A DNA stretch of 64,000 nt from Oceanospirillum sp964342385 (GCA_964342385.1 CAYFGP010000010.1:1-64000); one strand, 5' to 3'; positions 25,247-34,747 are shown, counted from the stretch's first letter. The notes: a model not told the origin generated them from the sequence alone. Translations and numbers: made by a program.

Positions 25247-27319
25247 GTGGGGCGTTCAATTAAAACCCAGCTTATTCTCTGGATCGGTTTTCTGATGTTA
25301 CTGGTGCTGGGGCTTCAGCTGATGATAGGCCTGCATTATGCGGATCGCTCCCGTCAGTTGGTGGCTGAGCAGGCCGGTGACCTGATTACTCAGGAGGTCC
25401 GGGAAAGCCTTCAGCAGAGGGCGGGCATGGAAGCCGGTAAAATTCATAAGATTTTGAATGAGGCCTATCAGGTTAGTCGGGATCTGGCGGTGACGGCGGC
25501 TCAGATCAAGCCTGAGCTGGCGTGGGAAGATCCTGTGCTACAGCTGGAACGTGAGCAATTTATCGGTATGTTGCGCGGCGCGTTGCAAAGTCATGCTAAT
25601 TTTCTGGCGGTGTATTCCGGTTGGGAAACGGATGCGTTTGACGGTCTGGATGAAGATAACCTGCTGAATCGTCTGACCGGTTCTGCGGAAGATGGTCGCT
25701 TTGTGCCTTTCTGGAGTCGTAGCGAAAAAGGTCATATGGAGATGGTGCCGATGCGTTCCCATATGAGTACGGAACGTTTTGCCGATGGTACCCGTAAGGC
25801 CGAGTTTTATCTGTGTCCAAAAGAGCAGCTGCAGAGTTGTCTGTTAGAGCCGCAAACCTATCAGGTGCAGGGTAAAGCGCAGTTACTGTCTTCTATTGTG
25901 ACGCCGGTCATGCATAAGGAATTGTTCCTGGGCATGGTGGGTGTTGATCTGTCGTTAAGCTTTATTCAGCAACAGGCGCAATCGATCAGCAGTAGCCTTT
26001 ATAACGGCCAGGCGCGGGTGCGTATCGTCAGCCGAAATCATGTTGTTTTGGGCGACAGTCATCAGGCCGAACAGGTAGGGCGTAAAGTCGCTGCTCTGAC
26101 AACGGAGGGTGATGTATTACAGGTACAGGTGCCGATTCAGCTGGAGGGTTTAAACAATCCCTGGCAGTTGGATATTCAGGTACCCAAAGCATTGGTATTG
26201 GGTGATCTGGTACAGCTGCAAACCAGTCTGGCAGAGATCCAGCAGGAGTCTAGTTTGAGTCAATTAATTCTGGGCCCTGTGTTGGCCTTAATCACACTGT
26301 TAATCGCGGCCTGGGTGATTCACCGTCGCTTGTTGCCGCTCAACCAGATGTTAGTCATGTTGCAGGAAGTGGCTCAGGGGGGCGGTAATCTGACGCAGCG
26401 TTTGTCCATCGAGAGTAAAGATGAGGTCGGTCAGGTGGCAGGTTACTTTAATCAGTTTGTCGAGCAGTTACAGACACTGGTTGGTAGTGTGCAACGCTCC
26501 GGTGTACGGGTACAAAACTCCGCGCAGCAAGGTGCTTCGCTATCGGAGCAGATGAATACACAACTGGCGGTACAGCAGCAGGAGATCAGTCAGATCTCAG
26601 CCTCCATTGAGCAGTTATCTCAATCTTCTCATCAGATTGCAGACAGCATGAAACAGCTAACCGATAGCGCAGGTTTAGCCAGTGAGCAGGTGGTTGAGGC
26701 GCAGCAGGTGATGTCTTTGGTTGGTATGCAGCTGACTCATATGGCGGCGGGTATTCAAAGTGCCTGCGATGAATCTGAACAATTGTCCAAACACGGTGAA
26801 GAAATTCACCAGATTCTGGATACCATTCGGGCTATCGCTGAGCAAACTAATCTGCTGGCACTGAATGCGGCCATTGAAGCGGCCCGTGCCGGTGAACAGG
26901 GGCGAGGTTTTGCGGTGGTCGCCGATGAGGTGCGTGGCTTGGCGCAAAAAACACAATCGGCCACCGGTGATATCGATCTGGTGATTGAGCAGCTCTTAAA
27001 GAGTATTGAGCAGATTGTTGCGGCAAATCAGCAGAGCGGTCAGCAAACTCAGGAAGTAGTCGCAAAAGCGGAACAGACCCGCACCGCACTGGACCAGGTG
27101 GTGGGTCAAATTCAACAAATGGATGACCGTTGTCAGCAGGTGTTTGTTGCTGTGGATGAACAGCAGCAAGCCTCTGATCATCTGGTGCACTCGGTAAATA
27201 ATATCAATCAGGTCGCGACAGAATTATTGGATGGTGCTCAGGTGAGTAATCAGGAGAGCGTGAATCTGACTGATCTGGCCGCAGAGCTTAATCGCAAGAC
27301 TTGCCGTTTTGTGGTGTAG
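25247..27319 (+). CDS. Methyl-accepting chemotaxis protein
   Basis: Transmembrane chemoreceptor of about 690 residues. GTG at 25247 with GAGG upstream puts the first membrane helix directly at the N-terminus, unlike the longer in-frame start at 25091. A periplasmic Cache-type sensor occupies about residues 40-330, then a second helix (LALITLLIAAWVI), HAMP, and a cytoplasmic coiled coil with the hairpin tip EQTNLLALNAAIEAARAGE. Ligand unknown. Separate from the flanking operons. Confidence 0.9.
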   Translation: MGRSIKTQLILWIGFLMLLVLGLQLMIGLHYADRSRQLVAEQAGDLITQEVRESLQQRAGMEAGKIHKILNEAYQVSRDLAVTAAQIKPELAWEDPVLQLEREQFIGMLRGALQSHANFLAVYSGWETDAFDGLDEDNLLNRLTGSAEDGRFVPFWSRSEKGHMEMVPMRSHMSTERFADGTRKAEFYLCPKEQLQSCLLEPQTYQVQGKAQLLSSIVTPVMHKELFLGMVGVDLSLSFIQQQAQSISSSLYNGQARVRIVSRNHVVLGDSHQAEQVGRKVAALTTEGDVLQVQVPIQLEGLNNPWQLDIQVPKALVLGDLVQLQTSLAEIQQESSLSQLILGPVLALITLLIAAWVIHRRLLPLNQMLVMLQEVAQGGGNLTQRLSIESKDEVGQVAGYFNQFVEQLQTLVGSVQRSGVRVQNSAQQGASLSEQMNTQLAVQQQEISQISASIEQLSQSSHQIADSMKQLTDSAGLASEQVVEAQQVMSLVGMQLTHMAAGIQSACDESEQLSKHGEEIHQILDTIRAIAEQTNLLALNAAIEAARAGEQGRGFAVVADEVRGLAQKTQSATGDIDLVIEQLLKSIEQIVAANQQSGQQTQEVVAKAEQTRTALDQVVGQIQQMDDRCQQVFVAVDEQQQASDHLVHSVNNINQVATELLDGAQVSNQESVNLTDLAAELNRKTCRFVV

Positions 27320-27354
27320 GCTCTGACGATTGAACTCAAAGAACGCAAAAATCT

Positions 27355-27398
27355 AGCCGGTATTTTCAGTGTTATGGCACTGGGTATACCGGCTTTTT
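27355..27398 (+). terminator. Terminator after the chemoreceptor gene
   Basis: AGCCGGTA pairs with TACCGGCT, with an inner CAGTG/CACTG stem, followed by five Ts. Confidence 0.8.
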
Positions 27399-27453
27399 AG
27401 TTTTGCAATAGCACAAAAACACCTACCAGCCCTATGGCTTTAAAGCTGTATCT

Positions 27454-27472
27454 GAGAATGATTTTCAATTAA
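27454..27472 (+). promoter_or_regulatory. Possible Fur box upstream of the suf operon
   Basis: GAGAATGATTTTCAATTAA matches about 12 of 19 Fur consensus positions. suf operons are commonly Fur-controlled. Weak evidence. Confidence 0.35.
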
Positions 27473-27574
27473 CTCCGTTAAACTGGTGAGTAACCGCATC
27501 AAACATGTCGGTATTGTGCAAAAATCTGCAAAAACTAAGCAAAAAAGTCAGGTATAAGGGTTTTGTTAAAAGTT

Positions 27575-27600
27575 AAATGGGACTAAAATGGTCTTCTATA
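27575..27600 (+). promoter_or_regulatory. IscR type-1-like operator of the suf regulator
   Basis: GACTAAAATGGTC followed by TTCTAT fits the Fe-S IscR (type 1) core GACT-RWWWY-AGTC. A half-site, AGTCAGGTAT, lies about 30 bases upstream. The operator ends 18 bases before the Rrf2 gene, which suggests autoregulation by the Fe-S form. Confidence 0.6.
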
Positions 27601-27618
27601 ACGAACGCAGGTTGAACA

Positions 27619-28119
27619 ATGCTGAAACTGAGTAAACTGACCGACTATGCTGCCGTCGTCATGGCGCATATAGCCAGAACACCAGATCAGCTGTTTACCG
27701 CCTCAGATATTGCCGATCAGGTGCAGATACCCAAGCCAACGGTAAGTAAGACCCTGAAAATGCTGCAAAAGAGTGGATTGCTGATCTCTCATCGTGGCGC
27801 TCAGGGCGGGTACGGTTTGGCTCGGGCACCGCAACAGATTACCGCCAGCGATATTATCGATGCCATTGAAGGCCCCTTTGGAATGACCGAATGCAGTCAG
27901 GAAGACGCGCTGTGTGATCTGCAGGCAACCTGTGGTGTGTCGGATAACTGGCAGCGAGTCAGTTTAGTGATCCGACAGATGTTAAGCAGTATTACTCTGG
28001 TGCAGTTGGCGCAGGATGAACCGCTCCAACTGAACTGGTTTTCTGGACCATCCGTAGATAACCCCACGGTGGAAAAGAAGCAGATGGAAATACCTCTGGT
28101 AGCGCTCTCTTCGGACTGA
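27619..28119 (+). CDS. Rrf2-family Fe-S regulator of the SUF operon
   Basis: A 166-residue transcription factor. It has an N-terminal winged helix (residues about 1-80, with IPKPTVSKTLKML as recognition helix) and a three-Cys cluster site C-x6-C-x5-C near residues 92-106 that would hold an Fe-S cluster. It matches the gammaproteobacterial SUF regulator group related to IscR. First gene before sufBCDST, with an IscR-like operator in front. Confidence 0.9.
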   Translation: MLKLSKLTDYAAVVMAHIARTPDQLFTASDIADQVQIPKPTVSKTLKMLQKSGLLISHRGAQGGYGLARAPQQITASDIIDAIEGPFGMTECSQEDALCDLQATCGVSDNWQRVSLVIRQMLSSITLVQLAQDEPLQLNWFSGPSVDNPTVEKKQMEIPLVALSSD

Positions 28120-28244
28120 TTGTGAATACAAGAGACTGAAGATACGTTTCTAAGAGACAAGAGCAGACGCTTCCAGAAGCGACCGGATTAGATAAGTAAG
28201 TAGACCATAACCGAGTAGCACCTCTACCGGATGGGGAGAATGAA

Positions 28245-29687
28245 ATGGCAAGTCAAGAGATGGAACAGCTGGTACGTCGTGAGTACAAGCAGGGTTTCGT
28301 AACTGATATTGAAACGGAAATGGTTCCACCCGGCCTGAATGAAGACGTGATTCGTTTTATTTCGGCTAAAAAAGACGAACCTGAGTGGATGCTGGATTGG
28401 CGCTTAGCGGCGTTTGAACAGTGGAAAAAGATGGAGCACCCAGAGTGGGCGCACGTGAATTTCCCTGAAGTTGATTTCCAGGCCATCTCTTATTATGCGG
28501 CCCCTAAATCCTCTGAAGATAAGCCTAAGAGCCTGGATGAAGTTGATCCTAAGCTGCTGGAAACCTACGAAAAGCTGGGTATTCCTCTGCATGAACGTGC
28601 GGCGCTGGCGGGTGTGGCTGTGGATATGGTGTTTGACTCTGTATCGGTTACCACCACGTTTAAAGAGAAGCTGAGTGAAGCCGGTGTGATCTTCTGCTCC
28701 ATCTCTGAAGCGATCCGTGAGCATCCGGAACTGATTCAAAAGTACCTGGGTTCTGTGGTTCCGGTTACGGATAACTTCTATGCCGCACTGAACTGTGCCG
28801 TATTCTCTGACGGTTCTTTCGTTTACGTGCCCAAGGGTGTGAAATGTCCGATGGAGCTGTCGACTTACTTCCGTATTAACGCCGAAAACACCGGTCAGTT
28901 TGAACGTACTCTGATCGTGTGTGAAGAAGGTGCTCAGGTGTCTTACCTGGAAGGCTGTACCGCGCCGATGCGTGATGAGAACCAGCTGCACGCTGCAGTA
29001 GTAGAGCTGGTAGCGCTGGAAGATGCGGATATCAAATACTCGACCGTTCAGAACTGGTACCCCGGTGATGAAGAAGGTAAGGGTGGTATCTACAACTTCG
29101 TAACCAAACGTGGCGAATGTCGTGGTGACAACTCCAAGATCAGCTGGACTCAGGTTGAGACCGGTTCTGCCGTGACCTGGAAATACCCAAGTTGTGTGCT
29201 GAAAGGTAAAAACTCCGTCGGTGAGTTCTACTCTGTCGCCGTAACGAACAATATGCAGCAAGCGGATACTGGTACCAAGATGATCCACGTGGGAGAAGGT
29301 TCCCGCTCGACGATTATCTCGAAAGGTATCTCTGCCGGTCGTTCCGATCAGTCCTACCGTGGCCTGGTAAAAGTACTGCCGGGTGCAAAAGGCGCGCGTA
29401 ACTTTACCCAGTGTGATTCTCTGTTGATCGGTGATCAGTGTGGTGCGCATACCTTCCCATATCAGGAAATTGCTAACAGCACGGCACAGGTTGAGCACGA
29501 AGCGACTACCTCCAAGATTGGTGAAGATCAGCTGTTCTACTGTCGTCAGCGTGGTATCTCCGAAGAAGACGCCGTGAACATGATTGTAAACGGCTTCTGT
29601 AAAGACGTATTTAAAGAACTGCCGATGGAGTTCGCAGTAGAGGCTGAAGCCCTGCTGAACGTTAGTCTGGAAGGTGCGGTAGGCTAA
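28245..29687 (+). CDS. sufB: Fe-S cluster assembly scaffold subunit SufB
   Basis: A 480-residue core scaffold of the SufBCD complex on which Fe-S clusters are built. The family regions VKCPMELSTYFRIN and QCDSLLIGDQCGAHTFPY (catalytic Cys) are intact and length is normal. GGGGAG precedes the ATG at 28245. A 254-base spacer then separates it from sufC, unusually wide for this operon. Confidence 0.96.
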   Translation: MASQEMEQLVRREYKQGFVTDIETEMVPPGLNEDVIRFISAKKDEPEWMLDWRLAAFEQWKKMEHPEWAHVNFPEVDFQAISYYAAPKSSEDKPKSLDEVDPKLLETYEKLGIPLHERAALAGVAVDMVFDSVSVTTTFKEKLSEAGVIFCSISEAIREHPELIQKYLGSVVPVTDNFYAALNCAVFSDGSFVYVPKGVKCPMELSTYFRINAENTGQFERTLIVCEEGAQVSYLEGCTAPMRDENQLHAAVVELVALEDADIKYSTVQNWYPGDEEGKGGIYNFVTKRGECRGDNSKISWTQVETGSAVTWKYPSCVLKGKNSVGEFYSVAVTNNMQQADTGTKMIHVGEGSRSTIISKGISAGRSDQSYRGLVKVLPGAKGARNFTQCDSLLIGDQCGAHTFPYQEIANSTAQVEHEATTSKIGEDQLFYCRQRGISEEDAVNMIVNGFCKDVFKELPMEFAVEAEALLNVSLEGAVG

Positions 29688-29941
29688 CTCTCGTCCTGTT
29701 TTAGTAGGACAGCCACTGTGCTGATTTACTGTATCTGGTGCGCGAAACATCCTGTTTCGAACGCTCCAGAACTTTGCCATCCATGGCTTCGTTGATACAG
29801 CAAACCAGACATCGGCCCGGCAGTTTGACGTTTATGACACCAGACAATAGAGCCTGTTGTAAGCGATAGATAACGAATTCAGATTTGATGATAGGTGCAC
29901 AAGCCAATAGCGCCGCACCATCCGAGATAAAAGGTTAAACC
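29688..29941. other. Long sufB-sufC spacer with intercistronic hairpin
   Basis: It begins with the hairpin GTCCT-loop-AGGAC at 29693-29710, just after the sufB stop. The rest holds no plus-strand gene. A 68-codon minus-strand frame exists (29701-29907, with a CLVCC motif) but has no support. It may be an attenuator, a processing site, or the scar of an inserted element. Confidence 0.4.
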
Positions 29942-30694
29942 ATGTTAGAAGTTAAAGACCTGCGAGTTAGCGTTGAAGATAAAGAGATTCTGAAAGGCCT
30001 GAACCTGACCATTAATCCGGGTGAAGTTCACGCCATTATGGGCCCTAACGGTGCCGGTAAATCGACTCTGTCCGCAGTGATTGCAGGTCGTGATGGTTAC
30101 GAAGTAACAGGCGGCAGCATCACCTTTGAAGGTGAAGATGTCATGGAGATGGAAATCGAAGAGCGTGCCCGTGCCGGTATGCTGCTGGGTTTCCAATACC
30201 CGGTTGAGATCCCGGGGGTGAAAAACGTTTACCTGCTGAAAGCTGCTCTGAACGCTAAGCGTGAGCACCTGGGCCTGCCAGAGATCGAAGCACCTGAGTT
30301 TATGAAACTGGTACGTGAAAAACTGAAGTTCATGAAAATGGACAACAGCTTCCTGCACCGTTCAGTGAACGAAGGTTTCTCCGGTGGTGAGAAAAAGCGT
30401 AATGAGATCCTGCAGATGCTGATCCTGGAGCCTAAGTTGGCCCTGCTGGATGAGATCGACTCGGGTCTGGATATTGACGCGCTGAAGATTGTTGCCGAAG
30501 GTGTGAACAGCCTGCGTGACGAAGGCCGTTCTATCGTGATGGTGACGCACTATCAGCGTCTGCTGGACTATATCGTACCGGATCATATCCATGTACTGTC
30601 TGGCGGTAAGATCATCAAGTCTGGTGACAAATCTCTGGCGCTGGAACTGGAAGAGCGTGGTTACGACTGGGTTATTGAGGAGGCTGCTCAATGA
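29942..30694 (+). CDS. sufC: Fe-S assembly ATPase SufC
   Basis: A 250-residue ABC-type ATPase that energises the SufBCD scaffold. Walker A is GPNGAGKST (about 33-41), the signature FSGGEKKRNEI near 145 and Walker B LALLDEIDSGLD near 165. Its last four bases overlap the sufD start (ATGA), so the two are translationally coupled. Confidence 0.96.
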   Translation: MLEVKDLRVSVEDKEILKGLNLTINPGEVHAIMGPNGAGKSTLSAVIAGRDGYEVTGGSITFEGEDVMEMEIEERARAGMLLGFQYPVEIPGVKNVYLLKAALNAKREHLGLPEIEAPEFMKLVREKLKFMKMDNSFLHRSVNEGFSGGEKKRNEILQMLILEPKLALLDEIDSGLDIDALKIVAEGVNSLRDEGRSIVMVTHYQRLLDYIVPDHIHVLSGGKIIKSGDKSLALELEERGYDWVIEEAAQ

Positions 30695-31995
30695 GCCTGA
30701 GTGAATACACTGATCAGTGGCTGTCTGCGGTAATGCCGCAGGTCAGCGAAGGTCCGGGTTGGTTAACGGATCTGCGCCAGGGTGCGGTTGAGCAGTTTGC
30801 TACTTTAGGTCTGCCTCACGCCCGTCTGGAGAACTGGAAATACACCGACGTTAAAGCGCTGGCCAAGCGTGATTTCAGTCTGCCGAAAAAGATTGATGCC
30901 GCTGAACTGGTGGCAGAAAAGTCACTGGGTGTACAGGGTCTGCGTCTGGTCTTTGTTGATGGTCTGTTCAGCCCTGAACAGTCTGACCTGGGCGAACTGC
31001 CAAAAGGCGTAAACGTACTGCCGCTGGCAGACAACGCCAATGCAGCGAAAACCGTACTGGGTCAGGTGGCTGCGGCCAACTTCAGTGGCTTTACTGCCCT
31101 GAACCTGGCCAGCTGGCAAGATGGTGTGCTGATCGATCTGGCCAACAATGCGGTACTGGAACAGCCGGTTTACCTGCAGTTTGTTTCGACGGCTCAGGAT
31201 AATGCGGTACTGATTCAGCCACGTATTCTGATCAAAGCCGGTGTCCACGCACAAGCGACTGTGATCGAACACTACTCTGGTGCCGAAGAAGCCGCCAGCT
31301 TCAGCAATGTGGTGACTGAAGCGGATCTGGCCGATGGTGCTCAGATCACGCACTACAAGCTGCAGCAGGAAAGTGCTAAGCAGTATCACGTGGCGAGTCT
31401 GCATGTACAGCAGCAGCGTGACAGCCGTTTCACCTCACACAATATCTGTCTGGGCGGCAAACTGGCCCGTCAGGATATTCAGGTCGAGCTGAATGCGGAA
31501 GGTGCTGAGGTGTATCTGGATGGTCTGTATCTGGGTAACAACCGTCAGCATCTGGATAACCACACACTGGTGAATCACAACGCGCCGCACACCAACAGCA
31601 ACGAAGACTACAAAGGTATTCTGAACGACCGTTCCCGTGGTGTCTTTAACGGTCGTGCGGTTGTGCATAAAAACGCTCAGAAGATCGAAGCACACCAGTC
31701 CAATGCAAACCTGTTGCTGTCGGACAAAGCAGAGATCGATACCAAGCCTGAGCTGGAAATCTACGCCGACGATGTGAAGTGCTCCCACGGCAGCACCACA
31801 GGTCAGCTGGATGAAAGCGCACTATTTGCTCTGCGTTCCCGTGGTATCGATGAAGCGATGGCGCGTGGTCTGCTGACGCTGGCATTTGCCAACGAAGTGA
31901 TTGATCGAATTGAGATCCCTGAAGTACACGACCAGATCGAAGAAGCCGTTGCTGGCCGTTTACCTGAAAAGTTCAACCTGAAAGGGCTGGTGTAA
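30691..31995 (+). CDS. sufD: Fe-S assembly subunit SufD
   Basis: A 434-residue partner of SufB in the SufBC2D scaffold. The conserved C-terminal CSHGSTTGQLD, including the His needed for cluster assembly, is present near residue 365, followed by ALFALRSRGI. Overlaps sufC at its start and sufS at its end (TAATG). Confidence 0.95.
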   Translation: MSLSEYTDQWLSAVMPQVSEGPGWLTDLRQGAVEQFATLGLPHARLENWKYTDVKALAKRDFSLPKKIDAAELVAEKSLGVQGLRLVFVDGLFSPEQSDLGELPKGVNVLPLADNANAAKTVLGQVAAANFSGFTALNLASWQDGVLIDLANNAVLEQPVYLQFVSTAQDNAVLIQPRILIKAGVHAQATVIEHYSGAEEAASFSNVVTEADLADGAQITHYKLQQESAKQYHVASLHVQQQRDSRFTSHNICLGGKLARQDIQVELNAEGAEVYLDGLYLGNNRQHLDNHTLVNHNAPHTNSNEDYKGILNDRSRGVFNGRAVVHKNAQKIEAHQSNANLLLSDKAEIDTKPELEIYADDVKCSHGSTTGQLDESALFALRSRGIDEAMARGLLTLAFANEVIDRIEIPEVHDQIEEAVAGRLPEKFNLKGLV

Positions 31996-33254
31996 TGAAC
32001 GCGATCGCTCCCAAAAATGGTTACAGTGAAGCACAACTGGCGCAGGAAATGCTTGCCCTGCGTGAGCAATTCCCACTGCTAAACCAAACGGTACATGGCA
32101 AGCCTCTGGTGTATTTTGATAACGGCGCTACGGCTCAGAAACCACAAGTCGTCATCGAAAGCATGGACCAGTACTATCGTGAGCTAAACTCCAATATTCA
32201 CCGTGGCGTGCACTATCTGTCCGGTGAAGCGACGGATGCTTACGAACAGGCCCGCGAGAAGGTGCGTCAGTTTATTAACGCCCGCTCCAGCAAAGAAGTG
32301 ATCTTTGTGCGTGGTACCACGGAAGCGATCAACTTAGTGGCCAACACCTTTGGTCGTCAGCTGTCCGAAGGCGATGAAGTGATTGTCTCCATGATGGAGC
32401 ATCATGCCAACATCGTGCCCTGGCAGTTGCTACGTGACCAGCTGGGTATCATCCTGAAAGTGATCCCGGTGAACGAGGATGGTGAGCTGGATATGGCGGC
32501 ACTGAACGCCATGATCAGCGATAAAACCAAACTGATCTCCGTGACTCATATCTCCAATGCGTTGGGCACCATTAATCCGGTGAAACAGATCACTCAGCTG
32601 GCTCATCTGCATGAGATTCCTGTACTGCTGGATGGTGCGCAAGCCGTACCGCACACGCAGGTGGATGTGCAGGATCTGGATTGTGATTTCTATGCTTTCT
32701 CCGGCCATAAAATGTATGGCCCGACCGGTGTTGGTATTCTGTACGGCAAGGAAGAGCTGCTGGAAAAATTGCCGCCCTGGCAGGGTGGTGGTGACATGAT
32801 TGACCACGTCAGTTTTGAGAAAACCACTTTTGCCGATCTGCCTCATAAGTTTGAAGCGGGTACGCCCGCCATTGCCGAAGGTATCGGTTTAGGGGTGGCC
32901 TGTGACTGGCTGATGGATGTCGGCTTGGATAAGATCGCGGCCTGGGAAGATATTCTGCTTAAGTATGCTACCGAGCAGATGAATGAGATTCCAGGTATGC
33001 GCATTATCGGTACTGCCGAGCAAAAAGCCGGTGTGATCTCTTTTGTTATGGACGGTGTACATGCTCAGGATCTGGGGGTGCTGATCGACCAGCTAGGTGT
33101 TGCTATTCGTACCGGTCACCACTGTGCGATGCCCGTGCTGCATCACTTCGGTGTTAATGCTACGGCCCGTGCGTCTTTTGGCCTGTACAATACCAAAGAA
33201 GAGATCGATGTCTTTATAGCGGCCATGAACCGCGCGCGGGATATGCTGCTGTAA
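31995..33254 (+). CDS. sufS: Cysteine desulfurase SufS
   Basis: A 419-residue PLP enzyme that takes sulfur from cysteine as a persulfide. The PLP-binding Lys lies in FSGHKMYGP (near residue 237) and the active Cys in RTGHHCAMP (near 375). No sufE is seen nearby, so its usual sulfur acceptor must be encoded elsewhere or replaced. Confidence 0.95.
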   Translation: MNAIAPKNGYSEAQLAQEMLALREQFPLLNQTVHGKPLVYFDNGATAQKPQVVIESMDQYYRELNSNIHRGVHYLSGEATDAYEQAREKVRQFINARSSKEVIFVRGTTEAINLVANTFGRQLSEGDEVIVSMMEHHANIVPWQLLRDQLGIILKVIPVNEDGELDMAALNAMISDKTKLISVTHISNALGTINPVKQITQLAHLHEIPVLLDGAQAVPHTQVDVQDLDCDFYAFSGHKMYGPTGVGILYGKEELLEKLPPWQGGGDMIDHVSFEKTTFADLPHKFEAGTPAIAEGIGLGVACDWLMDVGLDKIAAWEDILLKYATEQMNEIPGMRIIGTAEQKAGVISFVMDGVHAQDLGVLIDQLGVAIRTGHHCAMPVLHHFGVNATARASFGLYNTKEEIDVFIAAMNRARDMLL

Positions 33255-33265
33255 GGGGCCGATGA

Positions 33266-33811
33266 ATGAAAAAAGACGATAAGATTATTCTGCAACGGGA
33301 TGTGGAAGCGATCTCCATCCCGTTCGGTAAAACCGTCACCTTGCCTAAAGAGGGTGAAGTGATTGTGATGCAGGCGAAAGGCGGTAGTGTCAGTGTCGGT
33401 TTTGAAAGCCGTCTGTATCTGATCGAAAGCTATAACCTGGATGCTATTGGTGGTGAAGCCAAAGAGCGTCCAACCCTGCCCGAAACCGCTTCTGCTGAAG
33501 AGCTGGAAGAGTATGTTTGGGAGCAACTGCGTACCTGTTTTGACCCGGAAATTCCGGTCAATATTGTTGATCTGGGTTTGGTCTACGGTTGCCGTATCGA
33601 CAAGCTGCTGACTGGGGAAACTGTGGTGATTATCAAGATGACCCTGACCGCACCGGGTTGTGGTATGGGTGATGTGATTGCCGAAGACGCTCGTCGTAAG
33701 ATTTTGGGTGCGCCTCAGGTATCCAAAGTGCTAACTGAAATCGTCTTCGATCCACCCTGGAGCCGGGATATGATGTCGGAAGATGCCAAGTTGGAAACTG
33801 GTATGTTCTGA
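33266..33811 (+). CDS. sufT: SUF-system protein SufT (DUF59/MIP18 domain)
   Basis: A 181-residue Fe-S maturation accessory protein. The C-terminal MIP18 domain starts near residue 77, with DPEIPVNIVDLGLVY and the conserved Cys in TAPGCGMG. The N-terminal about 75 residues are the extension typical of the long SufT form found in suf operons. Eleven bases after sufS, same operon. Confidence 0.92.
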   Translation: MKKDDKIILQRDVEAISIPFGKTVTLPKEGEVIVMQAKGGSVSVGFESRLYLIESYNLDAIGGEAKERPTLPETASAEELEEYVWEQLRTCFDPEIPVNIVDLGLVYGCRIDKLLTGETVVIIKMTLTAPGCGMGDVIAEDARRKILGAPQVSKVLTEIVFDPPWSRDMMSEDAKLETGMF

Positions 33812-33839
33812 CTTAGTGTTTTAATTACAAGGATTGTTG

Positions 33840-34268
33840 ATGGATATAAAACTGATCTCAGCTGTTATTGCCGCATGTATTGCAGCTTTATCTGCTTTGT
33901 CTATTGCTTTTTTGAATTGGAAACTAGCTCGTAGTAATGATCAGAGCTCAAAGATAAATGAGCTTAAAACTCAGTCATATATTGATTTTATAAACAGTAT
34001 CTCTGAGCTTGCTTATTTAACTAGCGAGGATAAGAGCGAACGTAGGGATGCTCTCCGAAAGTTAGCTGATTCGAAATCGAGAATTGCCATTTATGGTGAT
34101 TCCTCTGTCATAAAGAAGTTAGCTGAATTCGATAGAAATCATAAACAGCTTAACACTGATAAAGCGTTAGATGCATTTACAGATGTCGTCAACGAAATGC
34201 GTGTTGGGGCTGTAGGCAACGATAAAGCTGACTCTGTCAAAGATTTAAAACAAATTATCTTTGGCTAA
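33840..34268 (+). CDS. Small membrane-anchored protein of unknown function inside the suf operon
   Basis: A 142-residue protein. It has one N-terminal membrane helix (about residues 5-27, rich in Ala, Ile and Leu) and a charged cytoplasmic coiled-coil-like rest. ATG at 33840 is preferred to TTG at 33834 because of AAGG seven bases upstream. The gene is visibly more A+T-rich than sufT and the Rieske gene on either side, so it is probably a later insertion. Family not recognised. Confidence 0.7.
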   Translation: MDIKLISAVIAACIAALSALSIAFLNWKLARSNDQSSKINELKTQSYIDFINSISELAYLTSEDKSERRDALRKLADSKSRIAIYGDSSVIKKLAEFDRNHKQLNTDKALDAFTDVVNEMRVGAVGNDKADSVKDLKQIIFG

Positions 34269-34314
34269 AGATAAGAATTAAATAGAAACCAAATTACCTG
34301 ATTAGTTGAAAAAT

Positions 34315-34635
34315 ATGGCCTGGATTAAAGTTGATGCCGCAGCAGCCATCGCTGATGGCGAATACCAACTGGTAACCACCGAGGATGATGTTGAGCTGTT
34401 AGTGGCGAACGTTGAAGGTGAGTTCCACGCAATCGAAAACCTGTGTACTCATGATCATGGTTCTCTGGAAGGAGGCTGTATCGAAGACGGCGAGATCGTG
34501 TGTCCTCGTCACGGTGCTCGTTTCTGCCTGCGTAGCGGTGAAGTCACTGCGCCACCAGCGTATGAAGATGTGGATGTATATCCGGTACGGATTGTGGATG
34601 GCGTCGTTGAAGTGGCCGATGAGCCGGAAGATTAA
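34315..34635 (+). CDS. Rieske-type [2Fe-2S] ferredoxin
   Basis: A 106-residue soluble protein with the Rieske ligands CTH near residue 42 and CPRH near 61. It resembles ferredoxin subunits of non-haem dioxygenases. Such genes often end gammaproteobacterial suf operons, where the protein may donate electrons during cluster assembly. Met at 34315 (MAWIKV) is used rather than TTG at 34306. Confidence 0.88.
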   Translation: MAWIKVDAAAAIADGEYQLVTTEDDVELLVANVEGEFHAIENLCTHDHGSLEGGCIEDGEIVCPRHGARFCLRSGEVTAPPAYEDVDVYPVRIVDGVVEVADEPED

Positions 34636-34644
34636 GCACTGATT

Positions 34645-34680
34645 AAAAAGCCGGTTAATCTATTGTTGGATTAACCGGCT
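34645..34680 (-). terminator. Terminator of the HD-GYP gene, possibly bidirectional
   Basis: A perfect 12-bp stem (AGCCGGTTAATC/GATTAACCGGCT) with an 8-base loop, between the convergent suf operon and HD-GYP gene. A T-run follows only on the minus strand. Confidence 0.8.
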
Positions 34681-34747
34681 CGTATCTTCCATTTCCCTTT
34701 GCTTTTCTTACTTGTTCTCTTCCCTTACAGCCCCTTTCTTTGCTTTT

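Noticed and set aside
28404..29780. 458-codon minus-strand frame opposite sufB
   Set aside because: sufB is a clear full-length family member and the antisense frame has low-complexity, non-protein-like composition.
29701..29907. 68-codon minus-strand gene with CLVCC in the sufB-sufC spacer
   Set aside because: No recognised family and it lies inside an operon on the other strand. Kept only as part of the spacer note.
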